64,000 nt of DNA, from the NCBI RefSeq assembly GCF_001514495.1, contig NZ_BCNM01000010.1, forward strand, positions 124,001-188,000, given 5' to 3'. The translations under genes were made by a program, and so were the position numbers. Below the pieces are notes generated by a model that was given only the letters and a program-made list of their open reading frames with translations, searched no databases and was not told where the DNA came from. Below are positions 45,471-53,017 of the stretch, one piece after another; the stretch's first letter is position 1, and every line of letters begins with the position of its first letter. Source of the stretch: Paenibacillus pabuli NBRC 13638. Its GTDB lineage: Bacteria > Bacillota > Bacilli > Paenibacillales > Paenibacillaceae.

Positions 45471-46019
45471 ATGTCACATGTCGTTATTATTGCCGGATCG
45501 CCTTCCAAACGTTCGCGTTTGACAGGCCTTACGGATTACAGCAGCAATAAATTAAGAGAGGCAGGCATTACCGTGGAGGTAATTCATGTAGCGGACCTGC
45601 CAGCGGAAGATCTGGTGCAGGCCAGGTTCGATAGCTCGTTCATTCGGGATGCGCTGGCTGTTGTCGAAGCCGCAGATGCAGTCATCGTGGCTACACCGGT
45701 ATACAAAGCATCGTACTCAGGCGTGCTGAAGCTGTTCCTGGATCTGATTCCACAGGAAGGACTGCGGGGTAAGCTGTCCCTTCCATTAGTCATTGGCGGT
45801 TCGATCGCCCATCTGCTTGCGATCGATTATGCATTGAAGCCTGTTCTGGCAGCACTTGGCGGCAGACATATTCTCGGCGGAGTTTACGCGGTGGATCAGG
45901 GAATTGACCGACTTGATGACGGAAAGTATGTGCTTTCAGGGGATATCACTACACGATTGGATCGTTCCCTGGAAGAATTGATATTGACTCTGGAAAAGAA
46001 TGGTATTACGATATCATAA
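45471..46019 (+). CDS. NAD(P)H-dependent FMN reductase (SsuE type)
   Basis: A 182-residue flavodoxin-fold reductase. Val-Ile-Ile-Ala-Gly-Ser-Pro-Ser-Lys-Arg-Ser-Arg is the FMN phosphate loop; Thr-Pro-Val-Tyr-Lys-Ala-Ser-Tyr-Ser-Gly is the SsuE-type isoalloxazine contact. It would regenerate FMNH2 for the two luciferase-like monooxygenases of this cluster. AAGGAGG stands 4 and 7 nt before the tandem ATGs 45468 and 45471. It ends the upstream operon; a structured repeat follows. Confidence 0.9.
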   Translation: MSHVVIIAGSPSKRSRLTGLTDYSSNKLREAGITVEVIHVADLPAEDLVQARFDSSFIRDALAVVEAADAVIVATPVYKASYSGVLKLFLDLIPQEGLRGKLSLPLVIGGSIAHLLAIDYALKPVLAALGGRHILGGVYAVDQGIDRLDDGKYVLSGDITTRLDRSLEELILTLEKNGITIS

Positions 46020-46074
46020 AACCAAGTAAATTCATTGGATAAATAGATATAAAATTGAACCAAACAGTTACACA

Positions 46075-46256
46075 AGAACGTAGAGGACAGAAAAAACCTG
46101 AAGAAGCGGAGCTAAAAGCTTTCTGAAAGAAAGCTGCATCGGAAGCATACGCTTCGCCTTTATCCCCGGATTTTCACCTTAGAAAAAGGGAATCAAAAAA
46201 ATCTGGGGGTAACAGCGATCGGAAGGTTGTTCTGTCATCGGAGTGGCAAGTGTAAA
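46075..46256 (+). repeat. Full copy of structured intergenic repeat, upstream of LysR gene
   Basis: The outer arm GACAGAAAAAACCT (46086-46099) pairs with AGGTTGTTCTGTC (46224-46236). A side arm GAAGCG...CGCTTC contains an extra hairpin AGCTTTC/GAAAGCT found only in this copy. The inner arm TTATCCCCGGATTTT (46160-46174) pairs with AAAATCTGGGGGTAA (46198-46212) using two G-U pairs. It ends about 36 bp before the start codon of the LysR gene, in the sense direction. Confidence 0.75.
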
Positions 46257-46291
46257 TCTTCTTCGTTCAATTTGTAATTCGGGGGGCGCTT

Positions 46292-47164
46292 ATGAATATT
46301 GAGAACATTGAAGCATTTGTATACATCAATCATTACGGAAGCTTCAATAAGGCTGCCGAGGTACTCTTTTTGTCCCAACCTTCTGTCACCGCTCGTATTC
46401 AGTCCCTTGAACGTGAACTCGGCTGCAAATTGTTTGACCGTCTGGGCAAACAGATTGTGCTCACGGAAGAAGGGAGAAAATTCCTTCCCTACGCCCAGCA
46501 GGTGCTGCAAGTGATTCAGAAGGGAAGACAGAAGATCCAGCAACGCCGTACGACGCCCGACGCACTGCGACTTGGAAGTACGGTATCCGTATCCAACTAT
46601 GTCATTCCAGACTTTCTGCCCAAAATTAAGGAAGCTTATCCTGAGGTCAGCGTGAAGCTGACGACAGCAACGACAGACCAATTGGTCGCCAAGCTGCTCA
46701 GTCAAGAGATTGATCTGGCGTTTGTACGCAAAGTCATGCATCCGGCGATCCGCACGGTTGCTTTTTATGAAGATCCCATTCAACTTTACGTTTACAAAGG
46801 ACACCCGTTTATAGAACGTGGGCATGTCAGTATGGAAGCAATTCGGAATGAGCGACTGGTCTTTTTTGAATGTGGTTCACTGGACTGGCTGCGCATTCAC
46901 CGGGCCTTTGACTCGCTGGAACATCCGCCGGATATTACATATCATGTCGATCATTCGGAAACGGCGAAGAAACTGGTTATGCAGGGGGCAGGCATCGCTT
47001 TTCTGCCTGGGTTAACCGTGCAAAAGGAAGTGCGGGAGCAGGAACTGTTCCCCATTCAGGTGCACGAGGTTGCAGGTGTATCGTTGCAGATCAGCGTCGT
47101 TACGTTAAAAGAAGAACATTCGCCTTTTGCAGAGCCTTTCGGGGAACTGCTGCGGCAGCTATAG
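46292..47164 (+). CDS. LysR-family transcriptional regulator of the sulfur cluster
   Basis: A 290-residue LysR protein. HTH: Phe-Asn-Lys-Ala-Ala-Glu-Val-Leu-Phe-Leu-Ser-Gln-Pro-Ser-Val-Thr-Ala-Arg. Glu-Arg-Glu-Leu-Gly-Cys-Lys-Leu-Phe-Asp-Arg follows, then an effector domain. It lies between two monooxygenase transcription units, so it probably controls one or both in response to sulfur supply; this is inference. GGGGGGCGCTT lies before the ATG. The structured repeat ends just upstream. Confidence 0.9.
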   Translation: MNIENIEAFVYINHYGSFNKAAEVLFLSQPSVTARIQSLERELGCKLFDRLGKQIVLTEEGRKFLPYAQQVLQVIQKGRQKIQQRRTTPDALRLGSTVSVSNYVIPDFLPKIKEAYPEVSVKLTTATTDQLVAKLLSQEIDLAFVRKVMHPAIRTVAFYEDPIQLYVYKGHPFIERGHVSMEAIRNERLVFFECGSLDWLRIHRAFDSLEHPPDITYHVDHSETAKKLVMQGAGIAFLPGLTVQKEVREQELFPIQVHEVAGVSLQISVVTLKEEHSPFAEPFGELLRQL

Positions 47165-47231
47165 AGCGTCATTAAGGAAGCAGGAAGGATTTAATAAGTC
47201 AGGTTCGGCATGATCGAAGGAGGAGAATAGG

Positions 47232-48293
47232 ATGGGTATTCGTGTTGGCATATTGGATCAAACCCCGATCTATGAAGGAGAGACGCCGATTGATGCTTTT
47301 CGGCATACGATTGAATTGGTACAACGGGCTGAACAGCTTGGATTTCATCGGTTCTGGGTATCGGAACATCATGATTCAGGCCATGTTGCGGGCTCCTCAC
47401 CGGAAGTGCTCATATCCCACTTGCTGGCGCATACGGAGTGGATTCGTCTCGGTTCTGGCGGGGTAATGCTTCAACACTATAGTCCCTACAAAGTGGCCGA
47501 GAACTTCAATGTGCTCTCTGCGCTTGGTCCGGGAAGAATCGATCTCGGTATTGGACGTGCGCCGGGGGGATTGCCCCGCTCCACACAGGCACTACAACAA
47601 GGGATTCAGGAGGCCGCTTCACTTAAGGATAAAATTAATCAGGTGAAGCAGTTCATCCATAATGAACCGCATGAAGATGAAACACATCCTTTGGCAGGCT
47701 TAAGCGCTGCACCTGTATCCGAAATTCCGGCCGAGCTTTATGTGCTTGGGGCAAGTGTCGATAGCGCAGGCATGGCGGCAGAACTGGGGCTGCCTTATGT
47801 ATTTTCATTGTTTATTAATAGCAACACGGAGATTGCTCTGGAGGCTCTGCGTATTTACAGGGAACAGTTCGACCGCTCACATGGGCGGGAGCCGTATGCC
47901 ATTCTCGCTATATCATTGATTGTGGCGGAGAGTGCGGAAGAAGCTGAAGGGCTGGCAAGCGAACATATGCTGGTCAAGATCCATCTGGAGAATGGCAAGG
48001 TATTGACGGTTGGTTCTGTCGAGCAGGCAGAAGAATTCGGACGGCAATCGAACGAGAAGTATCGGATCGAGATTCTGGAGCCAAGTGTGACGAGAGGTAC
48101 GAAGGAAACGGTCGGTCATGCTCTGGCGAGGTTCCAGCAGGATTTTGCCGTGGATGAACTGATGGTTACTACAGCCACACGTGATTTTGCCAAGCGTATT
48201 CGTTCATTCGAATTATTGCGTGAGCTGCTGGATGAGCAGGGACTTGGCGAATTTGCGAATGAATCGACACCTGCGCAAGCGGTGATCGGTTAA
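47232..48293 (+). CDS. LLM-class flavin-dependent oxidoreductase (MsnO8-like)
   Basis: A 353-residue luciferase-like monooxygenase of the short group. Hallmarks: Leu-Asp-Gln-Thr-Pro-Ile near the N-terminus, Phe-Trp-Val-Ser-Glu-His-His, Gly-Ser-Gly-Gly-Val-Met-Leu-Gln-His-Tyr-Ser-Pro, and Leu-Gly-Ile-Gly-Arg-Ala-Pro-Gly. It is only distantly related to the NtaA-type enzyme at 40.3 kb. Both would use FMNH2 from the SsuE-type reductase. AAGGAGGAGAA precedes the ATG. The substrate is probably an organosulfur compound. Confidence 0.88.
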   Translation: MGIRVGILDQTPIYEGETPIDAFRHTIELVQRAEQLGFHRFWVSEHHDSGHVAGSSPEVLISHLLAHTEWIRLGSGGVMLQHYSPYKVAENFNVLSALGPGRIDLGIGRAPGGLPRSTQALQQGIQEAASLKDKINQVKQFIHNEPHEDETHPLAGLSAAPVSEIPAELYVLGASVDSAGMAAELGLPYVFSLFINSNTEIALEALRIYREQFDRSHGREPYAILAISLIVAESAEEAEGLASEHMLVKIHLENGKVLTVGSVEQAEEFGRQSNEKYRIEILEPSVTRGTKETVGHALARFQQDFAVDELMVTTATRDFAKRIRSFELLRELLDEQGLGEFANESTPAQAVIG

Positions 48294-48394
48294 ACATATA
48301 CATGGTATAGAGCATACCTGTTGAAGTGAAGTTCCCGTGTAATATATTAATCCATCTTACATGGGACCATACGATAATAAAAGGAGGCAATGTC

Positions 48395-49621
48395 GTGAGC
48401 AGTGATCTGAAACAGCCTGAGCAGCAGGCAGTGCAAGAAGAACAGGGCCACAAGCATGAACTTGACGTTGGGCAGGATGAAGAATTCGCAGAGCGCTTAA
48501 CGGCGATTCGGCGACATTTGCATCGTAACCCCGAGCTATCTGGAGAGGAACGCGAAACGACAGAAGCCATTCGGGGCTGGCTGGTAGAGGAAGGGGCACG
48601 GATTGCAGATGAATATTCGCTGCGAACGGGCATTATCGCTGAAATAGGCAAGGGCGATGGCCCCGTAGTGGCTTTGCGCGCAGATATTGATGCCCTGCCA
48701 ATCCAGGAAGAAACGAAGCTGGAGTATGCGTCACAAGTTGCTGGTCGAATGCATGCTTGCGGTCATGATGCACACACCGCTATTCTGATCGGTGCCGCAC
48801 GATTGTTGAAACAGCGTGAATCCCGGCTGCCGGGCAAGGTTCGTTTGATTTTCCAGCCTTCGGAGGAGAAGGCGACGGGTGCACGGCAGGTTATTCAGAG
48901 TGGAGCGCTGTCCGATGTGCAGGCTATTTATGGCTTGCATAACAAACCGGATCTGCAGGTCGGTACGGTAGGTATCCGTGAAGGAGCGCTGCTCGCAGCG
49001 GCAGATGGTTTTGTCGTTAAAGTCGAGGGTGTGGGAACCCATGCGGCAGTACCGGAAGCAGGTATTGACCCGATAGTGGTTGCATCTCATATTGTGACTG
49101 CATTACAGGCCATCGTGAGTCGGAATGTCGGAGCACAGGAGAGTGCCGTGATCAGTGTGACCAAAATTCACAGCGGCACCGCCTGGAACGTCATTCCGGA
49201 AGAAGCCATATTGGACGGTACTGTGCGTACCTTTGACGAGAAGGTTCGTGCCCGGATTCGCGAGCGTTTCAACCAGGTGGTTGCCGGTGTCGCAGCAGCC
49301 TACGGGACACAGGCTACCGTACGCTGGATTCAGGGACCACCCGCCGTGGTCAATGATGCGTCATTGGCTGCTGCGGCAGAGCAGGTCGCGAGCGAGATTG
49401 GGCTGAACAGTATCAGACCGATACCTTCCCCGGCGGGCGAAGATTTTTCCTTTTACCAAAAGGAGGTTCCGGGTCTGTTCCTCTTCCTCGGAACGTCAGG
49501 TCCGCACGAATGGCATCATCCTGCATTCGATGTGGACGAACGGGCGCTGCCGCTTGGCGCACATCTTCTGGCAGCGCTGGCTGAACAGGCACTGCAAAAG
49601 TTGCAGTCAAACGGAGAATAA
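48395..49621 (+). CDS. M20-family amidohydrolase (SndB/YxeP-like)
   Basis: A 408-residue metal-dependent amidohydrolase. Leu-His-Arg-Asn-Pro-Glu-Leu-Ser-Gly-Glu-Glu opens the catalytic domain; Ala-Leu-Arg-Ala-Asp-Ile-Asp-Ala-Leu-Pro, Met-His-Ala-Cys-Gly-His-Asp-Ala-His and Gln-Pro-Ser-Glu-Glu give the metal ligands. The insert dimerisation domain and a C-terminal Trp-His-His-Pro-Ala-Phe follow. Together with monooxygenases and an ABC importer, this resembles Bacillus yxe/sna-type operons, in which such enzymes deacylate N-acyl S-substituted cysteines. A GTG at 48395 is 7 nt after AAAGGAGG; the longer frame lacks support. Confidence 0.88.
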   Translation: MSSDLKQPEQQAVQEEQGHKHELDVGQDEEFAERLTAIRRHLHRNPELSGEERETTEAIRGWLVEEGARIADEYSLRTGIIAEIGKGDGPVVALRADIDALPIQEETKLEYASQVAGRMHACGHDAHTAILIGAARLLKQRESRLPGKVRLIFQPSEEKATGARQVIQSGALSDVQAIYGLHNKPDLQVGTVGIREGALLAAADGFVVKVEGVGTHAAVPEAGIDPIVVASHIVTALQAIVSRNVGAQESAVISVTKIHSGTAWNVIPEEAILDGTVRTFDEKVRARIRERFNQVVAGVAAAYGTQATVRWIQGPPAVVNDASLAAAAEQVASEIGLNSIRPIPSPAGEDFSFYQKEVPGLFLFLGTSGPHEWHHPAFDVDERALPLGAHLLAALAEQALQKLQSNGE

Positions 49622-49695
49622 GCGATAACTGCTACGTAAATGCGCGAATAATGAATAATTAATAAGGTAATACAATAGCAATGGACGCAAAAAAC

Positions 49696-49722
49696 GGTGA
49701 CCTCAAACAGGTGACCTTTTTT
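49696..49722 (+). terminator. Terminator of the amidohydrolase unit and intron insertion point
   Basis: GGTGACCT pairs with AGGTGACC (one G-G mismatch) around CAAAC, followed by TTTTTT. The group IIC intron begins 6 nt later, which fits the known habit of class C introns of inserting just after terminators. Confidence 0.75.
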
Positions 49723-49728
49723 GTTGTT

Positions 49729-50030
49729 GTACGCCCAGCATGGGCGTCATCTTTAGGATGAAAGTCCCGAACGGGGGCTGGCCAGCGCCTACCGTAGCCA
49801 AGGGCAAGGGTGTCGGCCGCGAGGCCGAATCTGAAGGAAGCTGAGGCAAATGCACGGGCCAAGGTACACGAACCTAATTTGAGGCAGTACCCGTCGGATG
49901 AGTCTCCAATACAAGACGAAATCCTAAGCCGCCAAGGGCTGGCGCTGTAAACTTAGGTGGTCGCGGGCGGGTAGATGACGTTCTTATCTGGAGAGGCCTG
50001 CGGGAGAAAAAAATGCGAAGTACCTTCGTA
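49729..50030 (+). ncRNA. 5' part of a group IIC intron ribozyme (domain I onward), truncated
   Basis: GTACGCCCAGCATGGGCG at 49729 is the 5' end of a class C group II intron (consensus GUGYG). AAAGTCCCGAAC, AGGGTGTC...AATCTGAAGGAAGCTGAGG, and ACACGAACCTAATTTGAGGC match the domain I layout known from Oceanobacillus-type group IIC introns. Similarity continues to about 50030 and then stops; the rest of domains I-III and the maturase N-terminus are absent here. The maturase and domains V-VI lie 4.8 kb downstream at 54.8-55.9 kb. It cannot splice as it stands. Confidence 0.85.
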
Positions 50031-50037
50031 ACCGTAA

Positions 50038-50361
50038 CATAAGGAGCAATTCATTTGCCCGGCGTGTGCACAAGAATTAAAGCAACCATCTGACAATCCT
50101 CAACAATTCCCCCTTCAGCCAGTAAAGTCATCCGCATCTTCAAAGCATTCCAGCCATAATTTGTATGAAAACAATGGATCAAATTACGAAACAAAAAATA
50201 TAAAGAAGGACAAATACTCTAAACTCATTAAAAAAACTGCCAGTAAACTTATACAGTTAAAAGAAATTATTGAACATCATCCTTATCTTTCACAACAAGA
50301 AACTGCTGAGAGAATGGGTATCAGTCAAGGCCGCGTATCCCAGCTAAAAAAACTACTTTGA
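50038..50361 (+). CDS. Remnant or partial ORF with CxxC and HTH
   Basis: The frame is open from just after the intron fragment. It reads Phe-Ile-Cys-Pro-Ala-Cys-Ala-Gln-Glu-Leu early, then a polar Ser-rich stretch, and ends in a helix-turn-helix-like Ser-Gln-Gln-Glu-Thr-Ala-Glu-Arg-Met-Gly-Ile-Ser-Gln-Gly-Arg-Val-Ser-Gln-Leu. The first normal start is TTG 50161; an ATT at 50053 lies 6 nt after AAGGAG. It may be the C-terminal end of a gene cut by the rearrangement, such as a zinc-ribbon recombinase or small regulator, or a small DNA-binding protein. No family is recognised. Confidence 0.4.
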   Translation, partial: HKEQFICPACAQELKQPSDNPQQFPLQPVKSSASSKHSSHNLYENNGSNYETKNIKKDKYSKLIKKTASKLIQLKEIIEHHPYLSQQETAERMGISQGRVSQLKKLL

Positions 50362-50399
50362 CGTGCTAGAAAAATACAAAAAATAAGGAGATTCATCTT

Positions 50400-50978
50400 A
50401 TGAAACAAGTTTTTGTTTATCATGAAGGCGAGGATTATACTGGTATCGATATTTTCAAAAATTTCACGCACATTAGAGCATTCCATGGATGTAGAACAAA
50501 CAGTCTAAATAGCTATTAAACAGAAGGATTACACCCTTAACAAAAGAAAGGGCATACGAGCAAATTCAAACAACCTTAAAGTCAAAAAAATATATCAGTG
50601 AAGAAAAAATTATGAGTACTTTCAATCAATTATGGACCGAGCCAAATCGGGTATGGTTCGCTATTACAAAAGAAGAAATTGTTAAAAGATCAGGGCATTA
50701 TCTACTCTATTTGTAGTGAGTTCATTAATTCTGTTTTAACACAGTTTTATCTGAGAGATGAGTTAAAAAAGAATGGAAAACCAACTATTTTTGCTTGTGA
50801 TGTTCCTCTAGATGGTGTTATAGGACAGCCTTATCAAGAAAATATAATAGATAGTTCAAGTAACAAAGAATCACTTAATCATTTATCTTTCATGATTTAC
50901 ATAATACTTTCTTCAGACGATATTGTTTCTCATGAACATCCTGATAGTAGTAAGATTTATGATCCTTATCCATATTAA
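50400..50978 (+). pseudogene. Decayed gene of unknown function
   Basis: A good start (ATAAGGAG then ATG 50400) opens a 39-codon frame that stops at 50517. Coding-like sequence continues in another frame from about 50520 (Leu-Thr-Lys-Glu-Arg-Ala-Tyr-Glu-Gln-Ile) to about 50690. It then shifts again at the Lys-Glu-Glu-Ile-Val-Lys region into a third frame ending at 50978 (Leu-Arg-Asp-Glu-Leu-Lys-Lys-Asn-Gly-Lys-Pro). The three pieces read naturally as one protein of about 190 residues with at least two frameshifts. No family is recognised. Confidence 0.55.
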
Positions 50979-51200
50979 TTTGAATTTACAGAGCATTCTT
51001 CAATGGTGTGGTTAGTGAGGAATGAAACTAGCTAGCTTTTTTCCTTGCAAGATAAAGTGAGAGGTCTTGCGTGGGTTTCCTAATTAGGCAGCAAACACAC
51101 TCAAGACGGCGATGGCCGTTCTCGATGGCGAATTGAAATTACTAAAGATATAAACTTAATGTTAAAGAGAGTTATATATTATAAAAATTACTATTTTATC
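50979..51200. other. AT-rich interval with no gene seen
   Basis: Between the decayed gene and the promoter of the secreted-protein gene I see no frame with a ribosome site and no hairpin with a T-tract. Confidence 0.4.
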
Positions 51201-51230
51201 TTGCTTATAGATGTGAAATATTGGTATAAT
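51201..51230 (+). promoter_or_regulatory. Promoter of the secreted-protein gene
   Basis: TTGCTT (51201-51206), an 18-bp spacer and TATAAT (51225-51230) give a sigma-A-type promoter with an untranslated leader of about 130 nt. Confidence 0.55.
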
Positions 51231-51364
51231 TGTAATTGTTACTCCTGAGACATACCTCAATTGGGTGTTAGACGAATATTGGAGGCGATGCGTATAGGGA
51301 GTTAATAGTTTTTCTGTTTTAACGAATGAAAAGAACCTAACACTCACAAGGGAGGAATTTGTAT

Positions 51365-51850
51365 ATGTTAAAGAAATTCTACGCATTTACATTCATCTTT
51401 GTATTAGCGGTAGGAACTATCCTTGCTCCTGCATCTCATGCAGCAGCAAAACAGAAAAATGTTTCTAATCAAGAACTTCGTGCGTGGGCTGCTGAATTAG
51501 AGTATATTTTTGAGAACATTGCTCATAAGGATGAAGCACGTGGTCTATATATTATTGACGAGCAAGCATTAGCGAAATCCACGTTTAACCAAGAGGAAAA
51601 GCAAGGCGTACGTGCCATGATTCAATACATTAATAATGAGAACAGTGTCACGATTCAAAGCAATGCGTGGCAGAGATGCTGGCAAGATGCAGTAGGAATT
51701 AGCGACGATCTCCTAAAAGAATTTTTGGGTTATGTCGAGGCAAAGCAGTGGGCTGCTGCTGCTGGAGTTTTAGCAATTGGTGGTGTCATTTTAAGTCCAG
51801 TCGCCATTTTTGTATTTGGCTTAACATGTGGAGCTGCACCAGCAGGCTAA
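51365..51850 (+). CDS. Secreted bacteriocin-like protein of unknown family
   Basis: A 161-residue protein. A clear Sec signal (Lys-Lys then a hydrophobic core, Pro-Ala-Ser-His-Ala cleavage region) covers residues 1-24. A charged middle of about 90 residues follows. The last 45 residues contain two Cys about 45 apart flanking a strongly hydrophobic Gly/Ala-rich helix (Ala-Ala-Ala-Ala-Gly-Val-Leu-Ala-Ile-Gly-Gly-Val-Ile-Leu) and end Cys-Gly-Ala-Ala-Pro-Ala-Gly. Signal, removable spacer, then a hydrophobic Cys-containing end resembles precursors such as SdpC, but no homology is claimed. ATG 51365 is 8 nt after GGGAGGA. A strong terminator follows. Confidence 0.65.
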   Translation: MLKKFYAFTFIFVLAVGTILAPASHAAAKQKNVSNQELRAWAAELEYIFENIAHKDEARGLYIIDEQALAKSTFNQEEKQGVRAMIQYINNENSVTIQSNAWQRCWQDAVGISDDLLKEFLGYVEAKQWAAAAGVLAIGGVILSPVAIFVFGLTCGAAPAG

Positions 51851-51864
51851 ACTGATCTGTCCAG

Positions 51865-51904
51865 ATCCCTTTTGTATGTTGCGGCATACAAAAGGGATTT
51901 TTTT
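51865..51904 (+). terminator. Strong terminator of the secreted-protein gene
   Basis: A perfect 14-bp stem (51865-51878 with 51885-51898) around TTGCGG, followed by TTTTTT. Confidence 0.93.
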
Positions 51905-52013
51905 GTTTCCTTAAAATTGTATATAATGTAAAATGAGGGTGATTGAAGCTGTTGATTTCCTGGTGATCGTTAATGTAACCAGGAAGAGAGGGAAGGAGTT
52001 GATTAGGATACTC

Positions 52014-52202
52014 ATGTTAAGCACACTTAATGATTTGGGAGTGGTTTTTTTACTTGTTGGTTCCTTTTTTTATTTCCTACACTTAAAAAGAATCAAAAGA
52101 CAAAGGCCATTAACAGGTGTGGAGCGCTCAATGTATATCATCACTCAAGCTGGTTATTTACTTTGGGCTGGAAGTAAGTTGCTTCTGTTAATCTCAAGTT
52201 AA
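52014..52202 (+). CDS. Small membrane protein, possible immunity protein
   Basis: From ATG 52014 the product has 62 residues and two hydrophobic helices (Val-Val-Phe-Leu-Leu-Val-Gly-Ser-Phe-Phe-Tyr-Phe-Leu and Ala-Gly-Tyr-Leu-Leu-Trp-Ala-Gly) separated by a basic loop (Lys-Arg-Ile-Lys-Arg-Gln-Arg). The frame is open from 51933, and GGGAAGGAG stands further upstream next to a TTG, so the start is uncertain. It follows the bacteriocin-like gene after its terminator; self-immunity is a guess from position and topology. Confidence 0.5.
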   Translation: MLSTLNDLGVVFLLVGSFFYFLHLKRIKRQRPLTGVERSMYIITQAGYLLWAGSKLLLLISS

Positions 52203-52674
52203 GGACAATTGTGGATAGGTATCATAATTCATTCCGAAAAGTGAAAATCTTCAGCGAACAGTAGGTATATCACGTTTTCAACTGATAAAATAAGTAGAAA
52301 AAAAACGGCAAACTGTTAGTAAATTGATAGACACATTCATAATACAAACGTGGCGAAAGAGATGATAATTGGATTTTATACGAACGAACACAAAGGATTT
52401 AGATCATATTCTCATCGAAAAACTAAATGAGCTAAGGGCGATGAGAATTTCCACTTTATTAGATTGCAGACTTGCTGGTGAAAAGATTTTGGACCTAGTC
52501 ATTCACCCAGCAGCCAATCTATGTAGGTGTCTTAAACCTCACGATCTAGAACTTCTGGTTTTAAGCTTCTCGATTACTTTGATCTATTGCTTTATAAGTT
52601 GAAAATTTAGGATTAAAATCAGGTATAACTAGCAGATTATTGGCATACAATAATAATGTAAAAGTTGCTAGTTT

Positions 52675-52710
52675 AAAGGCTACTCCCTTCTTAAAAGGAG
52701 AGTAGCCTTT
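52675..52710. terminator. Hairpin in the island
   Basis: AAAGGCTACTC (52675-52685) pairs with GAGTAGCCTTT (52700-52710) around a loop with a further CCTT/AAGG pairing. Only three T residues follow. The surrounding 52203-52932 interval has no gene I can support. Confidence 0.5.
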
Positions 52711-52862
52711 GTGCTACACATACAAAAATTTAATTTTAAGTTTATCGTAATCTTAAAGTGAATCCCAGTTGAGGGACTTCTAAGGTAAATAACTATCAAA
52801 AACTAGGGCGAGATCGTATGGGACCGGTTTTAAACTTCCTTCTCCGTCGATGAAGACATAGT

Positions 52863-52901
52863 ACCAGGTAAAGGGCCTGCTTTAATTAGCTGGTTTTTTT
52901 T
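52863..52901 (+). terminator. Terminator upstream of the receptor promoter
   Basis: ACCAG (52863-52867) pairs with CTGGT (52890-52894), with an inner AAAG/CTTT, followed by eight T residues. It could end a short transcript from 52.7 kb; it shields the quorum-sensing unit from read-through. Confidence 0.6.
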
Positions 52902-52932
52902 GTATAGAAAACAAAAAAATGATTCTGATCTA

Positions 52933-52976
52933 TTGACCGCTGGTTAACTTTTACATTATATTTCTAAATAAGCGGT
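52933..52976 (+). promoter_or_regulatory. Promoter and dyad of the quorum-sensing receptor operon
   Basis: TTGACC (52933-52938), 17-bp spacer, TTATAT (52956-52961). ACCGCT (52936-52941) and AGCGGT (52971-52976) form an inverted repeat that spans the promoter from -35 to about the start point. The receptor's own HTH could bind this dyad. Confidence 0.6.
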
Positions 52977-53017
52977 TATATTGAAAATATTGGGTTTTTG
53001 ATTTGGAGGGTGGTATT

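Noticed and set aside
52369..52602. 77-codon ORF from a TTG
   Set aside because: Weak ribosome site, no recognisable domain and a competing frame from ATG 52363; it may be a remnant but I cannot support it as a gene.
52800..52901. Possible T-box leader ending in the poly-T hairpin
   Set aside because: The T-box AGGGUGGNACCGCG sequence is not present; only a plain terminator-like hairpin is supported.
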